A stretch of DNA of 53,022 nucleotides. Source: Candidatus Viridilinea mediisalina. GTDB lineage: Bacteria; Chloroflexota; Chloroflexia; Chloroflexales; Chloroflexaceae. Shown piece after piece: positions 43,486 to 51,413 of the stretch (position 1 is its first letter; each line of letters begins with the position of its first letter). The notes beneath the pieces were generated by a model that was not told where the DNA came from, ran no database searches, and saw only the letters and a program-made list of their open reading frames with translations. Position numbers and translations under genes: made by a program. Location of the stretch: positions 1-53,022 of the forward strand of contig NZ_NQWI01000028.1 in NCBI RefSeq assembly GCF_002532535.1, in the 5' to 3' direction.

Positions 43486-46400
43486 TTAACCTCCCTCTGC
43501 CACCCAGACGAGGCGGAAGCCCAAGAGGTTGTGCCGTTGCGCTGGATGGAACCAGTAGTGCGCTCCGCAGCGTAGTGCTTCGGCCTCCCAGTTGAAGGCG
43601 CCGCCCTTGATCACTGGCAACTCGTCGAGGGCGATGTCGCTACATGGGGTGAGGTCGCTCAGGTTGGCTGCGCGGCTGGCGGTCCATTCCCAGACGTTGC
43701 CCGCCAGATCGCGGGCACCACAGGCTGCTGCGCCGGTGGGGAAGCAGCCCACTGGCGCGGGTACACGCAGGCCCGTGGCGCTATAGTTGGCCCGCTGCGC
43801 CTCTGGTGGCTCGTCGCCCCAGGGGTAGCGCCGTTGTTCACCACCGCGTGCCGCACACTCCCATTCGAGCGCAGTGGGCAGACGCAGCCGTTCACCCGGA
43901 TAGAGCCAACCCGCCCGTCGCCCCTCAGCCGTCAACCAGGCGCAGTAGGCGCTCGCCTCGTACCACGAGACGCCCACGACGGGTTGGTTGGGGCTGTTGT
44001 AGGCGCTGTTGGCCCAAAGACCCGGCTGGGTAATCAGGCTGCCCGCCTCATCAGGAAGCGTGCGCGGCCCATCGGCAGCCAAGAAGCGCTGGCCCGCCAC
44101 ACTCCACCAAGTCGGCGTCGTATAGCCCCCGGCATCAATGAAGTGCTGAAACTCCGCGTTGGTCACCGGGTAGCGTGCGATCCGCAGGTTGTAGCCTAGC
44201 TCGCTGCGCTGCAACGCGGCCCGCCGCGCCCCTTGCGCCGCCTCGTCGCCCCACCAGAAGGGCCCAGCCGCAACGGTACACCAGTAGTCGGACGAGGCCG
44301 TCGCCCGGCCTGTGGTGGCCTCAAGCAGGCGTGGATCGCCCAACTGCCCAAGGGTGGTACCAGCGGCAACCCTGATCGCCACGGGTGCGGCATGATCATC
44401 CAAGAGGCCCATCAGCGCCTCCGTCACCGCATCCCAGGCTTGGCCCCCCGCACCATTGCGCCCCACATCAAGCAGACATTCGCCCGCCAACACCAGCGGA
44501 CGGCCATAGTCGCTACCGGCAGCGGGTGCAGTGAGAATCAGGTGCAGCATGCGCCCCGCTTCGCGCTGGGGGGCTGCCGCTACCGCAAGGCGCAGCACCT
44601 CGCGCCAACGCACATCGCCAGCCCACTGGCAGAGTAGCGCCTCCGGCTCGGCGACTGCCAGCGACTCCAGCAGGCCGCGTGCAGCCAGATACTCCTCAAA
44701 GGTCAAATGCAAAAAACCAAAACGGCGATAGCCGCGCTCCTGCAGCAGGCCCGTCTCGCGGCGCATCAATTCAACAAAATCGTGAGCCAAACGACGCGCC
44801 CGCTGACGCGGCAAACCATCAGTCTGCACCAGGGTCGCCGCAATGCGCCCCTCAAGCTCATCCTGATCCACCAAGCCGCCCGCCTGCTCGCCGTGCAGCC
44901 AAAGGGCCACCGGGCCCAGCAGATTGACCACGAAGCGCTCATCGAGCAACTCATCGCCCAGATGGACATCCACAGGCCGCCCGCTGAGCGAACGGGCGCG
45001 GTTCCAGGTCTCGGCAAGCGCCACCACACAGAGCCGATAGAGCTCCACGCGGCGGTCGGGCAGGCGCGCCCCTTGATTGTGGATGAGCGCCAGGATCGTG
45101 AGCAGTAGGGGATTACGGGCCAACGCAGTGACATGGCGCTCGCCAAAGACCGCTGCGTGCAGGGCGGCACTGCGGCGTGCAATCTGGCGCTCCTGTTCGG
45201 CTAGGGCCGCGTGGCGCACCAGATCATCAAGCAGCGCATCAGCGGGCGCAGCCGGAGCGAAGCCCAAGGCAGCATAGGCCCGCGACCAGCGCACAACAAA
45301 GTGGCTAATCTGGTCATCATTGAGCGGTGCCAGCGTCACCGTGGCAAAGAGGCTCGGATCGAGTGGGGCATCATCGTAGCCCACAATCCGCGCCGTCGCA
45401 ATGAAACGATTACCCAGCGCATCCCACTCGCGGGCACAAGCTTCCAGCGCATGCACAATCGCCCGCCGGTCTTCGCGCACCTCATCAAGGCCATCAAAGA
45501 GCAGCATAGCCCGCCCCAAGGCCAGCGCCCGTTCAAAGAGCGGGCCATAATCGGGTTGCGACAACCCCCGGTAGTAGTCGCTCAAATAGTCCAGCGGGGC
45601 CAAATCGGCATTACGTGCGCGCGCCGCCGCAAAGGCAGCCACAGGAAAAAAGATCGGCAACCAGAGCGGCTCAAGCCCCAGATTGGCCTGGGCATCACCA
45701 CGGGTAAGCGTCAGCAGCAGATAGCGCACCAACGTACTCTTACCGCTCCCCGGATCACCCAGCACCACCAGCAGCGGCTGCTCGCGCACCAAAGCGTGCA
45801 GCGGTTGCGCTTCCGCACTATGCTGATGGGGCAGAGCGGCCCCCTCAACATAAATCTGATCAAGGCCCAAGCGCGTAGCCGCCTGAATCTGCAACAAGCC
45901 ACGAAAATCGAGGCTCCCATAGGTTTCAACCACAAACGCCCGATAACGCGCATAGAGCAGGGTCAAATCATGTGGCGCAGGCAGCGCCGCCACCAGATCA
46001 CCATGGACAATCGTCTGTTGCACATGGGCAATCGCCGCCCCATTGGTTGCCACAATCGTCTGGCCAAGCTGCTCAACCAGGGGTGGCGGGGCGCTACGTT
46101 GCGCAACCCGCAACGGCGTGCAGTATTCCCGTTCAGCCGCAGTAGGCACAATCTCGCGCAGGCGCATCTGGGCGGCGCAAGCCTGGGGCAACAGCGTACC
46201 AACAAATTGGAGCAGCAGCGGCCCCAATTGCGACCAAGCGGGCAGCGTGAGATCACTGGAGGCCAGGGCGGGCCGCACCTCACGTCGGTAGCACTCAACC
46301 AAACGGGCCCGATCAGGCTGAAGCGCAAACCAGAGTTCCTCAAAGCTCAAAGTGGCAAAACGAACTGCCACAGGCCGCTCATCGCTCAACAGCGTCAACA

Positions 46401-46617
46401 GCGGTGCCACCGCCGCACCATGCGCTTGTTTCATGTGCCCAACCGCCTGAGTCACCGCCCGCTCAAACGCAGCAGCCCGCGGTGCCACCGTCAAACCCTG
46501 AAGCGCCTGACAGCGCACCAGCAGCGGTGCCGCCTCAGGCAAATCAGCAACACCATCACCAATAGCCCCCGCCAGATCAGCGAGTACCGTAGCCAAACGT
46601 AGAGCCAACATATTCAT
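43486..46617 (-). CDS. NACHT ATPase with C-terminal FGE/SUMF1-like domain
   Basis: 1043 residues. A helical N-terminal region (1-270, unassigned) precedes the NACHT NTPase: Walker A GDPGSGKST at 287-295, Walker B LLFDGLDEV at 372-380, then sensor and winged-helix segments (NPLLLTILALIHNQGARLPDRRVELY). A helical region about 640-770 follows. Residues about 778-1043 form a formylglycine-generating-enzyme/C-type-lectin fold (RIARYPVTNAEFQHFIDAGG, LPTALEWECAARGG, GNVWEWTAS, GGAFNW, LLGFRLVW). The first catalytic Cys expected after GGAF is absent, so the domain is probably a ligand or sensor surface and not an enzyme. STAND/NACHT proteins oligomerise on recognising a trigger. It lies just before the CHAT protease gene and is the likely sensor. 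Confidence 0.9.
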   Translation of the reverse strand: MNMLALRLATVLADLAGAIGDGVADLPEAAPLLVRCQALQGLTVAPRAAAFERAVTQAVGHMKQAHGAAVAPLLTLLSDERPVAVRFATLSFEELWFALQPDRARLVECYRREVRPALASSDLTLPAWSQLGPLLLQFVGTLLPQACAAQMRLREIVPTAAEREYCTPLRVAQRSAPPPLVEQLGQTIVATNGAAIAHVQQTIVHGDLVAALPAPHDLTLLYARYRAFVVETYGSLDFRGLLQIQAATRLGLDQIYVEGAALPHQHSAEAQPLHALVREQPLLVVLGDPGSGKSTLVRYLLLTLTRGDAQANLGLEPLWLPIFFPVAAFAAARARNADLAPLDYLSDYYRGLSQPDYGPLFERALALGRAMLLFDGLDEVREDRRAIVHALEACAREWDALGNRFIATARIVGYDDAPLDPSLFATVTLAPLNDDQISHFVVRWSRAYAALGFAPAAPADALLDDLVRHAALAEQERQIARRSAALHAAVFGERHVTALARNPLLLTILALIHNQGARLPDRRVELYRLCVVALAETWNRARSLSGRPVDVHLGDELLDERFVVNLLGPVALWLHGEQAGGLVDQDELEGRIAATLVQTDGLPRQRARRLAHDFVELMRRETGLLQERGYRRFGFLHLTFEEYLAARGLLESLAVAEPEALLCQWAGDVRWREVLRLAVAAAPQREAGRMLHLILTAPAAGSDYGRPLVLAGECLLDVGRNGAGGQAWDAVTEALMGLLDDHAAPVAIRVAAGTTLGQLGDPRLLEATTGRATASSDYWCTVAAGPFWWGDEAAQGARRAALQRSELGYNLRIARYPVTNAEFQHFIDAGGYTTPTWWSVAGQRFLAADGPRTLPDEAGSLITQPGLWANSAYNSPNQPVVGVSWYEASAYCAWLTAEGRRAGWLYPGERLRLPTALEWECAARGGEQRRYPWGDEPPEAQRANYSATGLRVPAPVGCFPTGAAACGARDLAGNVWEWTASRAANLSDLTPCSDIALDELPVIKGGAFNWEAEALRCGAHYWFHPAQRHNLLGFRLVWVAEGG

Positions 46618-46703
46618 GCCAAATGCCTGTTATCCCCGTTATGAGTGACGAGTGACGAGGGAGAGAGTCTTCTGAACAAGGGATCCAAAACACCACCGAG
46701 AAG

Positions 46704-46838
46704 AGATACCGAGAATTGCACCACAGAGGCACCGAGGGCACAGAGTTTGGAACAGCAGGGAGCCGCAACGCTGGTAATGGCTGTGCCATACCCACTCTGT
46801 GTTCTCTGTGTCTCTGTGGTGAAAAACTCTGTATCTCT
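46704..46838. mobile_element. MITE-like element, family D, imperfect 43-bp ends
   Basis: Inverted ends share GAGATAC, CACCACAGAG and CACAGAG blocks (46704-46746 and 46796-46838). It fills the gap before the NACHT gene. Confidence 0.75.
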
Positions 46839-46863
46839 GCAAAAACTCTATAACTGAAAGCCT

Positions 46864-47064
46864 TCACCCCTCGTCCCGCATCTTCTCACTGAGCAAACGG
46901 CGCAACAGCGCCTCGCCCGCCTCGCCAGCGGATACACGCCCGCCAGACCGAGGGGACGCCGCCGCCACATGGCTACGATCAACCCGCAGAGCCACATGCA
47001 GACGCGCACGGGCCACCGCAGCACTCGACGAAGCCAGCGAATGGGGGGGGAGTATGTGAAGCAT
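46864..47064 (-). CDS. 66-aa protein in the gasdermin operon, unknown
   Basis: Short frame with an excellent ribosome site (AAGGAG 7 nt before the ATG), on the operon strand between the MraZ-like and NACHT genes. It is basic in the middle (RARLHVALRVDRSHV), with a Gly/Ser linker and a C-terminal helix EAGEALLRRLLSEKMRDEG. No signal or membrane segment. It could be an adaptor or regulator, but nothing is recognisable. An overlapping frame at 46848-47111 lacks a ribosome site and looks like a shadow. Confidence 0.55.
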   Translation of the reverse strand: MLHILPPHSLASSSAAVARARLHVALRVDRSHVAAASPRSGGRVSAGEAGEALLRRLLSEKMRDEG

Positions 47065-47125
47065 TGGAAGTCTCCTTGAAACTGTAAGTTAGGAAAGTAG
47101 GTTTGCCGCAAAAGAACGCAAAGGG

Positions 47126-47412
47126 ATGGTTTCAGAAACAGCCTTTCAGCTTTACCGTTGGAGTGCCGGCGTTAGCCGGCATCCAGAGGTTGTCGGCGAT
47201 CTCAGCCGACTAACGTCGGCACTCCGTCGGAGGCCAATCAGCTTTACCGTTGGAGTGCCGGCGTTAGCCGGCATCCAGAGGTTGTCGGCGATCTCAGCCG
47301 ACTAACGTCGGCACTCCGTCGGAGGCCAATCAGCTTTACCGTTGGAGTGCCGGCGTTAGCCGGCTAACGCCGGCACTCCAACACCAGTTCATAGATGTTT
47401 CAGACAGCATCT
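47126..47412. repeat. Tandem family A block with two identical 92-nt units
   Basis: Starts ATGGTTTCAG at 47126. Two copies of a 92-nt palindromic unit (47147-47238 and 47239-47330) appear identical, then a third shortened one ends in CAGACAGCATCT. The right end touches the stop codon of the MraZ-like gene. Confidence 0.85.
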
Positions 47413-47794
47413 AAGAACTGCACTCCCCCTGAGCAAGACACTCCGGCGACCAGAGTTCCACATAACTCACCATGCCCACTGCCACCGCACCAGCCGCAAG
47501 GTTGGCATAGGCGAGCAGCCGGGGCGGAATGGCAACACATGCCTCCGCGTCGGGCACAAGCTGTGCAGCCGCACTGAAGAGCAAGCGGCGCAGCATGCGT
47601 GCCGCAGCAGCCGTGAGCGGCAGGCTACTCACCCGCTGCGCGAGCGGCTGCCACGTAGCCAGCGGAAAGAGTTGGAGGCATGGCTCAAAGCCACGGGTAA
47701 TGGTCAAACCTGCCGAGGTAACGGCATGCCACGCGGACGGCAGCACAAAACGTCCATCACTGGTGCGGTCGAGGCGCCACGTACCGAACAACAT
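47411..47794 (-). CDS. MraZ-like transcriptional regulator
   Basis: 127 residues from the ATG at 47794 (AAGGTGG 8 nt upstream; the in-frame GTG at 47806 lies inside that site). It matches MraZ, a double SpoVT/AbrB-fold DNA-binding protein: LDRTSDGRFVLPSAWHAV (first Asp-x-x-Gly-Arg), LTITRGFEPCLQLFPLATW, SSLPLTAAAARMLRRLLF, then a second half VAIPPRLLAYANLAAG and VELWSPECL. The second half lacks the DxxGR motif. True mraZ precedes rsmH/ftsL in the division cluster; this copy instead heads the gasdermin operon. With TTGGG repeats over the promoter it is probably an autorepressor of the operon. Confidence 0.85.
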   Translation of the reverse strand: MLFGTWRLDRTSDGRFVLPSAWHAVTSAGLTITRGFEPCLQLFPLATWQPLAQRVSSLPLTAAAARMLRRLLFSAAAQLVPDAEACVAIPPRLLAYANLAAGAVAVGMVSYVELWSPECLAQGECSS

Positions 47795-47838
47795 GGGGGG
47801 TACCACCTTTGCGGATTACACGCTCTGCTTAGACTTAA

Positions 47839-47865
47839 TTGGGTTCTTATTGGGTTCTTGTTGGG
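47839..47865 (-). promoter_or_regulatory. Triple TTGGG operator (MraZ-box-like)
   Basis: TTGGG occurs at 47839, 47850 and 47861 (plus strand), an exact 11-nt period with TTCTTA/TTCTTG between. Known MraZ sites are direct TGGG-containing repeats at about one helical turn. The repeats cover the predicted transcription start and early leader of the minus-strand operon, a repressor position. Confidence 0.7.
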
Positions 47866-47869
47866 TGAT

Positions 47870-47898
47870 ACTATAGCACATAGTTTAGGACTTGTTAA
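47870..47898 (-). promoter_or_regulatory. Sigma70-type promoter of the gasdermin operon
   Basis: Minus strand: TTAACA (47898-47893), 17-nt spacer, TATAGT (47875-47870). The start would be near 47863, leaving a leader of about 70 nt before the MraZ-like ATG. Confidence 0.7.
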
Positions 47899-47899
47899 G

Positions 47900-48185
47900 C
47901 CCCCTTTTGGCCTATTTTGGGGGCAATTTGACACGCGCTAATTAGCACATTTGAGGCTCTTGTCAACTGCTACTATTTGTAGTAGGATGCAAGCAAGCAG
48001 AGCTTTCACCCGATACACAGGCTGTACCCATCGTGTAAGCCGCCAAGCCAGTACAATCGGCGCAAGCTTTTCCAGGCCAGTACGCATAAAACGAGGAGGT
48101 AGCACCAATAGATACGCCCACACCAAGCCACACTCAGCCTCATGCTAGGCCCAGATTAAAATCCCAACAAGCACCCAATAAGGAC
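47900..48185. other. Gene-free gap
   Basis: Between divergent units. No convincing gene, repeat or RNA was seen apart from the promoters at each end. Confidence 0.5.
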
Positions 48186-48214
48186 TAGACAAAGGACGAA
48201 TAAGCGAGTATAAT
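48186..48214 (+). promoter_or_regulatory. Sigma70-type promoter
   Basis: TAGACA (48186-48191), 17-nt spacer, TATAAT (48209-48214), 35 nt before the next start codon. Confidence 0.7.
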
Positions 48215-48248
48215 ACCCCCCACGAGACAACGAAAGGAAGCGAGGAAC

Positions 48249-48692
48249 ATGAACAGGTCTCGTCTCGACAACGAGAACACCCCCGGTCCAGAGGGCATGA
48301 CATTCGAGGTGACGCTGAAGGTTTTAGGAGTTTCGACTATCTATGCCGCAACGTTGAGCTATCTCGAACGGCACTACCCCATCAAGCCCGATCACATCTG
48401 GGCCGAGGTTGCAGGCGGTGTTCTCATCTCACTGGTTCCGGTTGCGCTGACCGCACGGAAGACACAGCAGGTAGATTGGCGCCTCTATGAAGGGGCAATT
48501 TGGCGCAGCTTCATCGCTGCGGGCACCCCAATCATCCTTTGGCAGATCGGCGAGGCGATGCTGCGCCAGATGGAACTGCTGCGTTACACCACGGCGCGCG
48601 AGTTAAAGAGCGCGAAAGCCTATGTCCACGACACCACGCCGCTGGCCGAACGAGGTGGAGAACGAGCGCGAGGGGGCAATGAGGTTTGCTGA
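48249..48692 (+). CDS. Small membrane protein, unknown
   Basis: 147 residues with GAGGAAC just before the ATG. About three hydrophobic segments: around VLGVSTIYAATLSYLE (residues 26-41), VAGGVLISLVPVALTA (54-69) and SFIAAGTPIILWQIGEAML (87-105). The C-terminal tail is basic and polar. No family recognised. Its 3' end overlaps the next gene by 14 nt, so the two are coupled. Confidence 0.7.
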   Translation: MNRSRLDNENTPGPEGMTFEVTLKVLGVSTIYAATLSYLERHYPIKPDHIWAEVAGGVLISLVPVALTARKTQQVDWRLYEGAIWRSFIAAGTPIILWQIGEAMLRQMELLRYTTARELKSAKAYVHDTTPLAERGGERARGGNEVC

Positions 48693-49116
48693 TGAGGCAA
48701 CCCACATTTTGCAACGTGCCCAAACCACGCTTGATGGCGCCCGCGCCAAGGTAGGGGCCAATCAGAACCTTGCTCTCGTGCTCATCACCGACACCGAGCG
48801 CTACCTCTCCGATGCGCTCGCACGCACTGAACGTGTACGCCGTTTCATCGCCGTGGCCAAAGGCAAGCCCATCAATGGGCGTTGGCCCCAGGTCGCAACT
48901 CGCCAGCGTGATGAGGCCGAGGAGTATCTTGAACGTGCGATCAACAGTCTCGATGAGGCTGAAGCAAGCATCCGACCCCTACGTGATAAGATCGCCAAAA
49001 ACCCCGCCCTCTGCGAGGCCATCATCGCCGATCTTGCCCTGCTGCTCTCACGAGCAATCACTCGTATCGAACGTGTCGTGCGCCTGCTTACTGAGGGCGG
49101 TCTTGGAAGAGCTTAG
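48679..49116 (+). CDS. Helical soluble protein, unknown
   Basis: 145 residues from the ATG at 48679, which follows GAGGGGGC inside the previous gene; an ATG at 48622 is possible but overlaps more. It is almost entirely helical and charged (ATHILQRAQTTLDGARAKV, ERYLSDALARTERVRRFIAVA, DEAEEYLERAINSLDEAEASI), suggesting a helical hairpin or bundle that works with the membrane partner upstream. Its last 29 nt overlap the end of the opposite-strand phospholipase gene. Confidence 0.65.
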   Translation: MRFADEATHILQRAQTTLDGARAKVGANQNLALVLITDTERYLSDALARTERVRRFIAVAKGKPINGRWPQVATRQRDEAEEYLERAINSLDEAEASIRPLRDKIAKNPALCEAIIADLALLLSRAITRIERVVRLLTEGGLGRA

Positions 49117-50233
49117 CGGATGTGGGAGAACTTGGTTCTCCCACGTTCTGCTGTAGCACCCGCAGCGCATCCTGATAGCCCAATGCAAAGAGATGTTCGT
49201 GGTTGTGGTGTTCGTAGTCAATGATCCAGTCTAAGGGCATTGGTTCGAGCGGGGCAATCACGGTTGGCAGGGCCATGGGGCGCGGCAATGGCCCTGCGGG
49301 TGGCGCTAGGCCGGCAGCCTGCAACCGTGCTACCGCGTCTGCCAATTGGTTGCGTTGGCTGATCGCCTGAAATGCGACGCGGTAGGAGGCCAATAGGGCC
49401 CAATCTAGGGTGAGACTCAATGCCTGGGCCAAATCTTGCGGCAGGCCGGTCACACACTGCATGGCATGATCGGAATTCCAGGGCGTCATCATGACCACAA
49501 TGATCTCAAGGCTATCTTCGCCTGCCAACTCAATCACCGGGTCGAGCGGCGTATTGGCCAGTACTGCACCGTCCCAGTATTTCCCTGCGCCAATCTCGGT
49601 CCACGGATAGACCACCGGGATACTCGATGAGGCCATGAGGTGTTCGATGCCCAGTCTGGTTGCGGGCCGTCCACGCAAGGGCCGATTACAAAAGACTTCA
49701 AGCCCACCAGTCTGCAATTCGGTGGCTGCAATGAGCAGCGCTGGCGCAGCCGGGCTATTGATCCGCGCAAAATCCATCCAGCCCGCTAGGGTATGGCGCC
49801 AGGGCTGCGTATCGAGCAGGCTGCGAAAAGGGCGACTGCGGAAGAGGTTGGCCAAACGTGTAAAGCAACTCCACGCACTCTGCCCAACTTCTTGGCGTGG
49901 CAACGCAGGTGTCACCCCATTGCGCCGCTCCGAAGTCAAGATACTATGCAGCAAAAAGCGTGCAAAGGGCCGCGTCACCAGAGGCAGATCAGCCGAGAGG
50001 CGATGCACATCCTCGGTATGCATGGTGCGCCAACGCTGCTCCAATTGGGCCACCCGTAAACCCGAGGCCAAGGCCGCCGCATTGATCGCCCCGATTGATG
50101 TCCCTGCGAGCAAATCCGGCCCGCGCCCATCCTCCATCCAACCCAACTCCACCAAGGCCCGGATCACCCCCACATGGTAGGCACCACGCGCCCCACCCCC
50201 CGAAAGCACCAACGCCTTCTTGCGCTCCCCCAT
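49088..50233 (-). CDS. Patatin-like phospholipase
   Basis: 381 residues with GGAGG 5 nt before the ATG. The oxyanion loop is LSGGGARGAYHVG (residues 10-22), the nucleophile Ser46 is in GTSIG, and the catalytic Asp is in YWDGAVLANTPL. It hydrolyses membrane lipids or neutral lipids. Single domain without signal peptide; the family serves lipid turnover or virulence, and in bacteria some members are abortive-infection effectors. It is not in the gasdermin operon but lies 1.3 kb beyond it on the same strand. Confidence 0.92.
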   Translation of the reverse strand: MGERKKALVLSGGGARGAYHVGVIRALVELGWMEDGRGPDLLAGTSIGAINAAALASGLRVAQLEQRWRTMHTEDVHRLSADLPLVTRPFARFLLHSILTSERRNGVTPALPRQEVGQSAWSCFTRLANLFRSRPFRSLLDTQPWRHTLAGWMDFARINSPAAPALLIAATELQTGGLEVFCNRPLRGRPATRLGIEHLMASSSIPVVYPWTEIGAGKYWDGAVLANTPLDPVIELAGEDSLEIIVVMMTPWNSDHAMQCVTGLPQDLAQALSLTLDWALLASYRVAFQAISQRNQLADAVARLQAAGLAPPAGPLPRPMALPTVIAPLEPMPLDWIIDYEHHNHEHLFALGYQDALRVLQQNVGEPSSPTSAKLFQDRPQ

Positions 50234-50285
50234 ACCCGCCTCCCCCTATGCGCTGCTTGTTCTGCATAGGGATAAACGTGGGAAT

Positions 50286-50376
50286 ATACCATTTCAGATT
50301 GTAGATTGTAGATTGTAGATTGCCGAACATGGCGTCTCAATGGGCTTTCGTGTTCTTGATGATAAGGAACGCAAAA
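50286..50376. repeat. Family C unit
   Basis: TACCATTTCAGATTGTAGAT, further GATTGTA units, then CATGGCGTCTCAATGGGCTT and TTCTTGATGAT. Confidence 0.75.
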
Positions 50377-50519
50377 AAACAGTGGTGCCTTCGCCCCTCT
50401 CCCACAACGTGGGAGAGGCGGTGCCCTGAGCTTGTCGAAGGGGGTAGGGGGTGAGGGCCATCCTGGGCATCCCAACGTTCTATTCGGAGCTTCAGGAGCA
50501 ACGGTAGCGCAACGAAGCA

Positions 50520-51038
50520 TTACCCGCGCTGCTCAATGTGGGCACGCAGCAGCCACGCCATCTTCTCGTGCTTCTCCATGAGACCAGTCAGGTAGTCGCT
50601 GGTACCCATGTCGTCATACTGCTCATCACTGGCACGTACATCGTTGCGGAGGTTGCGAATGATCGCCTCATGATCGGCCACAAGCTGCTTGATCATGCTG
50701 CGATCATCTGGTAGATCGCCGGGCTGCTCGGCTAATGTGGTAAGCTGCAACATCTCGGTGAGCGTACCGGGAACATTGGGGCCAAGCATACGAATGCGCT
50801 CGGCAATGTCGTCAATATCATCAGCCAAAGCCTCGTACTGCTCCTGGAAGAGCGCATGCAACGGGCCAAAGGCCATGCCAACAATGTTCCAGTGGTAGTT
50901 GCGTAGACGCATATAGAGCACATGCTCATCGGCTAGCAGACGGGCAAGTAGCGTCGCAACTCCTTGCGTATTGGCCGCACTCAGGCCCAGATCAGGCGTC
51001 GGGGTGGTCGTAATCTGTCCAGCAATCTCTGTAGTCAT
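50520..51038 (-). CDS. dps: Dps-family ferritin-like protein
   Basis: 172 residues. The start is the ATG at 51038 with AAGGAG 11 nt upstream; a GTG at 51047 is too close to it. The di-iron/ferroxidase signature is clear (RNYHWNIVGMAFGPLHALFQ, then ADDIDDIAERIRMLG). Dps forms dodecamers that oxidise and store iron with hydrogen peroxide and can coat DNA in starvation. It has an unassigned N-terminal tail of about 25 residues. Upstream is a 375-nt gap with no clear gene. Confidence 0.93.
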   Translation of the reverse strand: MTTEIAGQITTTPTPDLGLSAANTQGVATLLARLLADEHVLYMRLRNYHWNIVGMAFGPLHALFQEQYEALADDIDDIAERIRMLGPNVPGTLTEMLQLTTLAEQPGDLPDDRSMIKQLVADHEAIIRNLRNDVRASDEQYDDMGTSDYLTGLMEKHEKMAWLLRAHIEQRG

Positions 51039-51413
51039 ACGTAACACTACTCCTTACCTTGTTGAAGCAGGATAGCCCAACACTATCCCGACTAGCATCC
51101 AACGGCAGTATGGTAACAACATACCTGCTTCGTGTATAGTAATCCCTCTGCGTACTACCTGATTCTACCAGAAAGTTTCGCAAGATGCAATTTGTGTAAG
51201 TACTTCACCCAGGGCCACTTCAAATACCATAGTTGCATGGAATGTCAAAGCACAGTACTATATACCCAAAGGCGTTGGTTGTATAGTTAGGCAGATACGG
51301 TATCTTGAAGTAGGGATGGGCGATAGGCGGGCGTGGCCCACTGAGAACAGCCCCAATCAAGTCCTACGCTCCAGAAACAGCATCTGCACGACTATGGGAA
51401 AGGCAGGGTTCCG
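51039..51413. other. Gene-free gap upstream of dps
   Basis: No gene, repeat array or strong hairpin seen. It probably holds the dps promoter and that of the small membrane protein. Confidence 0.4.

Noticed and set aside
43486-44320. Sulfatase-maturing FGE enzyme
   Set aside because: No sulfatase nearby, fused to a NACHT, and the expected first catalytic Cys is absent.
46848-47111. 87-aa frame overlapping the 66-aa gene
   Set aside because: No ribosome site; Arg/Cys/Trp-rich shadow translation of the real frame.
43486-47412. Diversity-generating retroelement acting on the FGE domain
   Set aside because: No reverse transcriptase gene and no template repeat matching the FGE end were seen in the window.
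47411-47794. Canonical mraZ of the division/cell-wall cluster
   Set aside because: No rsmH, ftsL or mur genes follow, and the second DxxGR motif is missing; it fits a paralogue.
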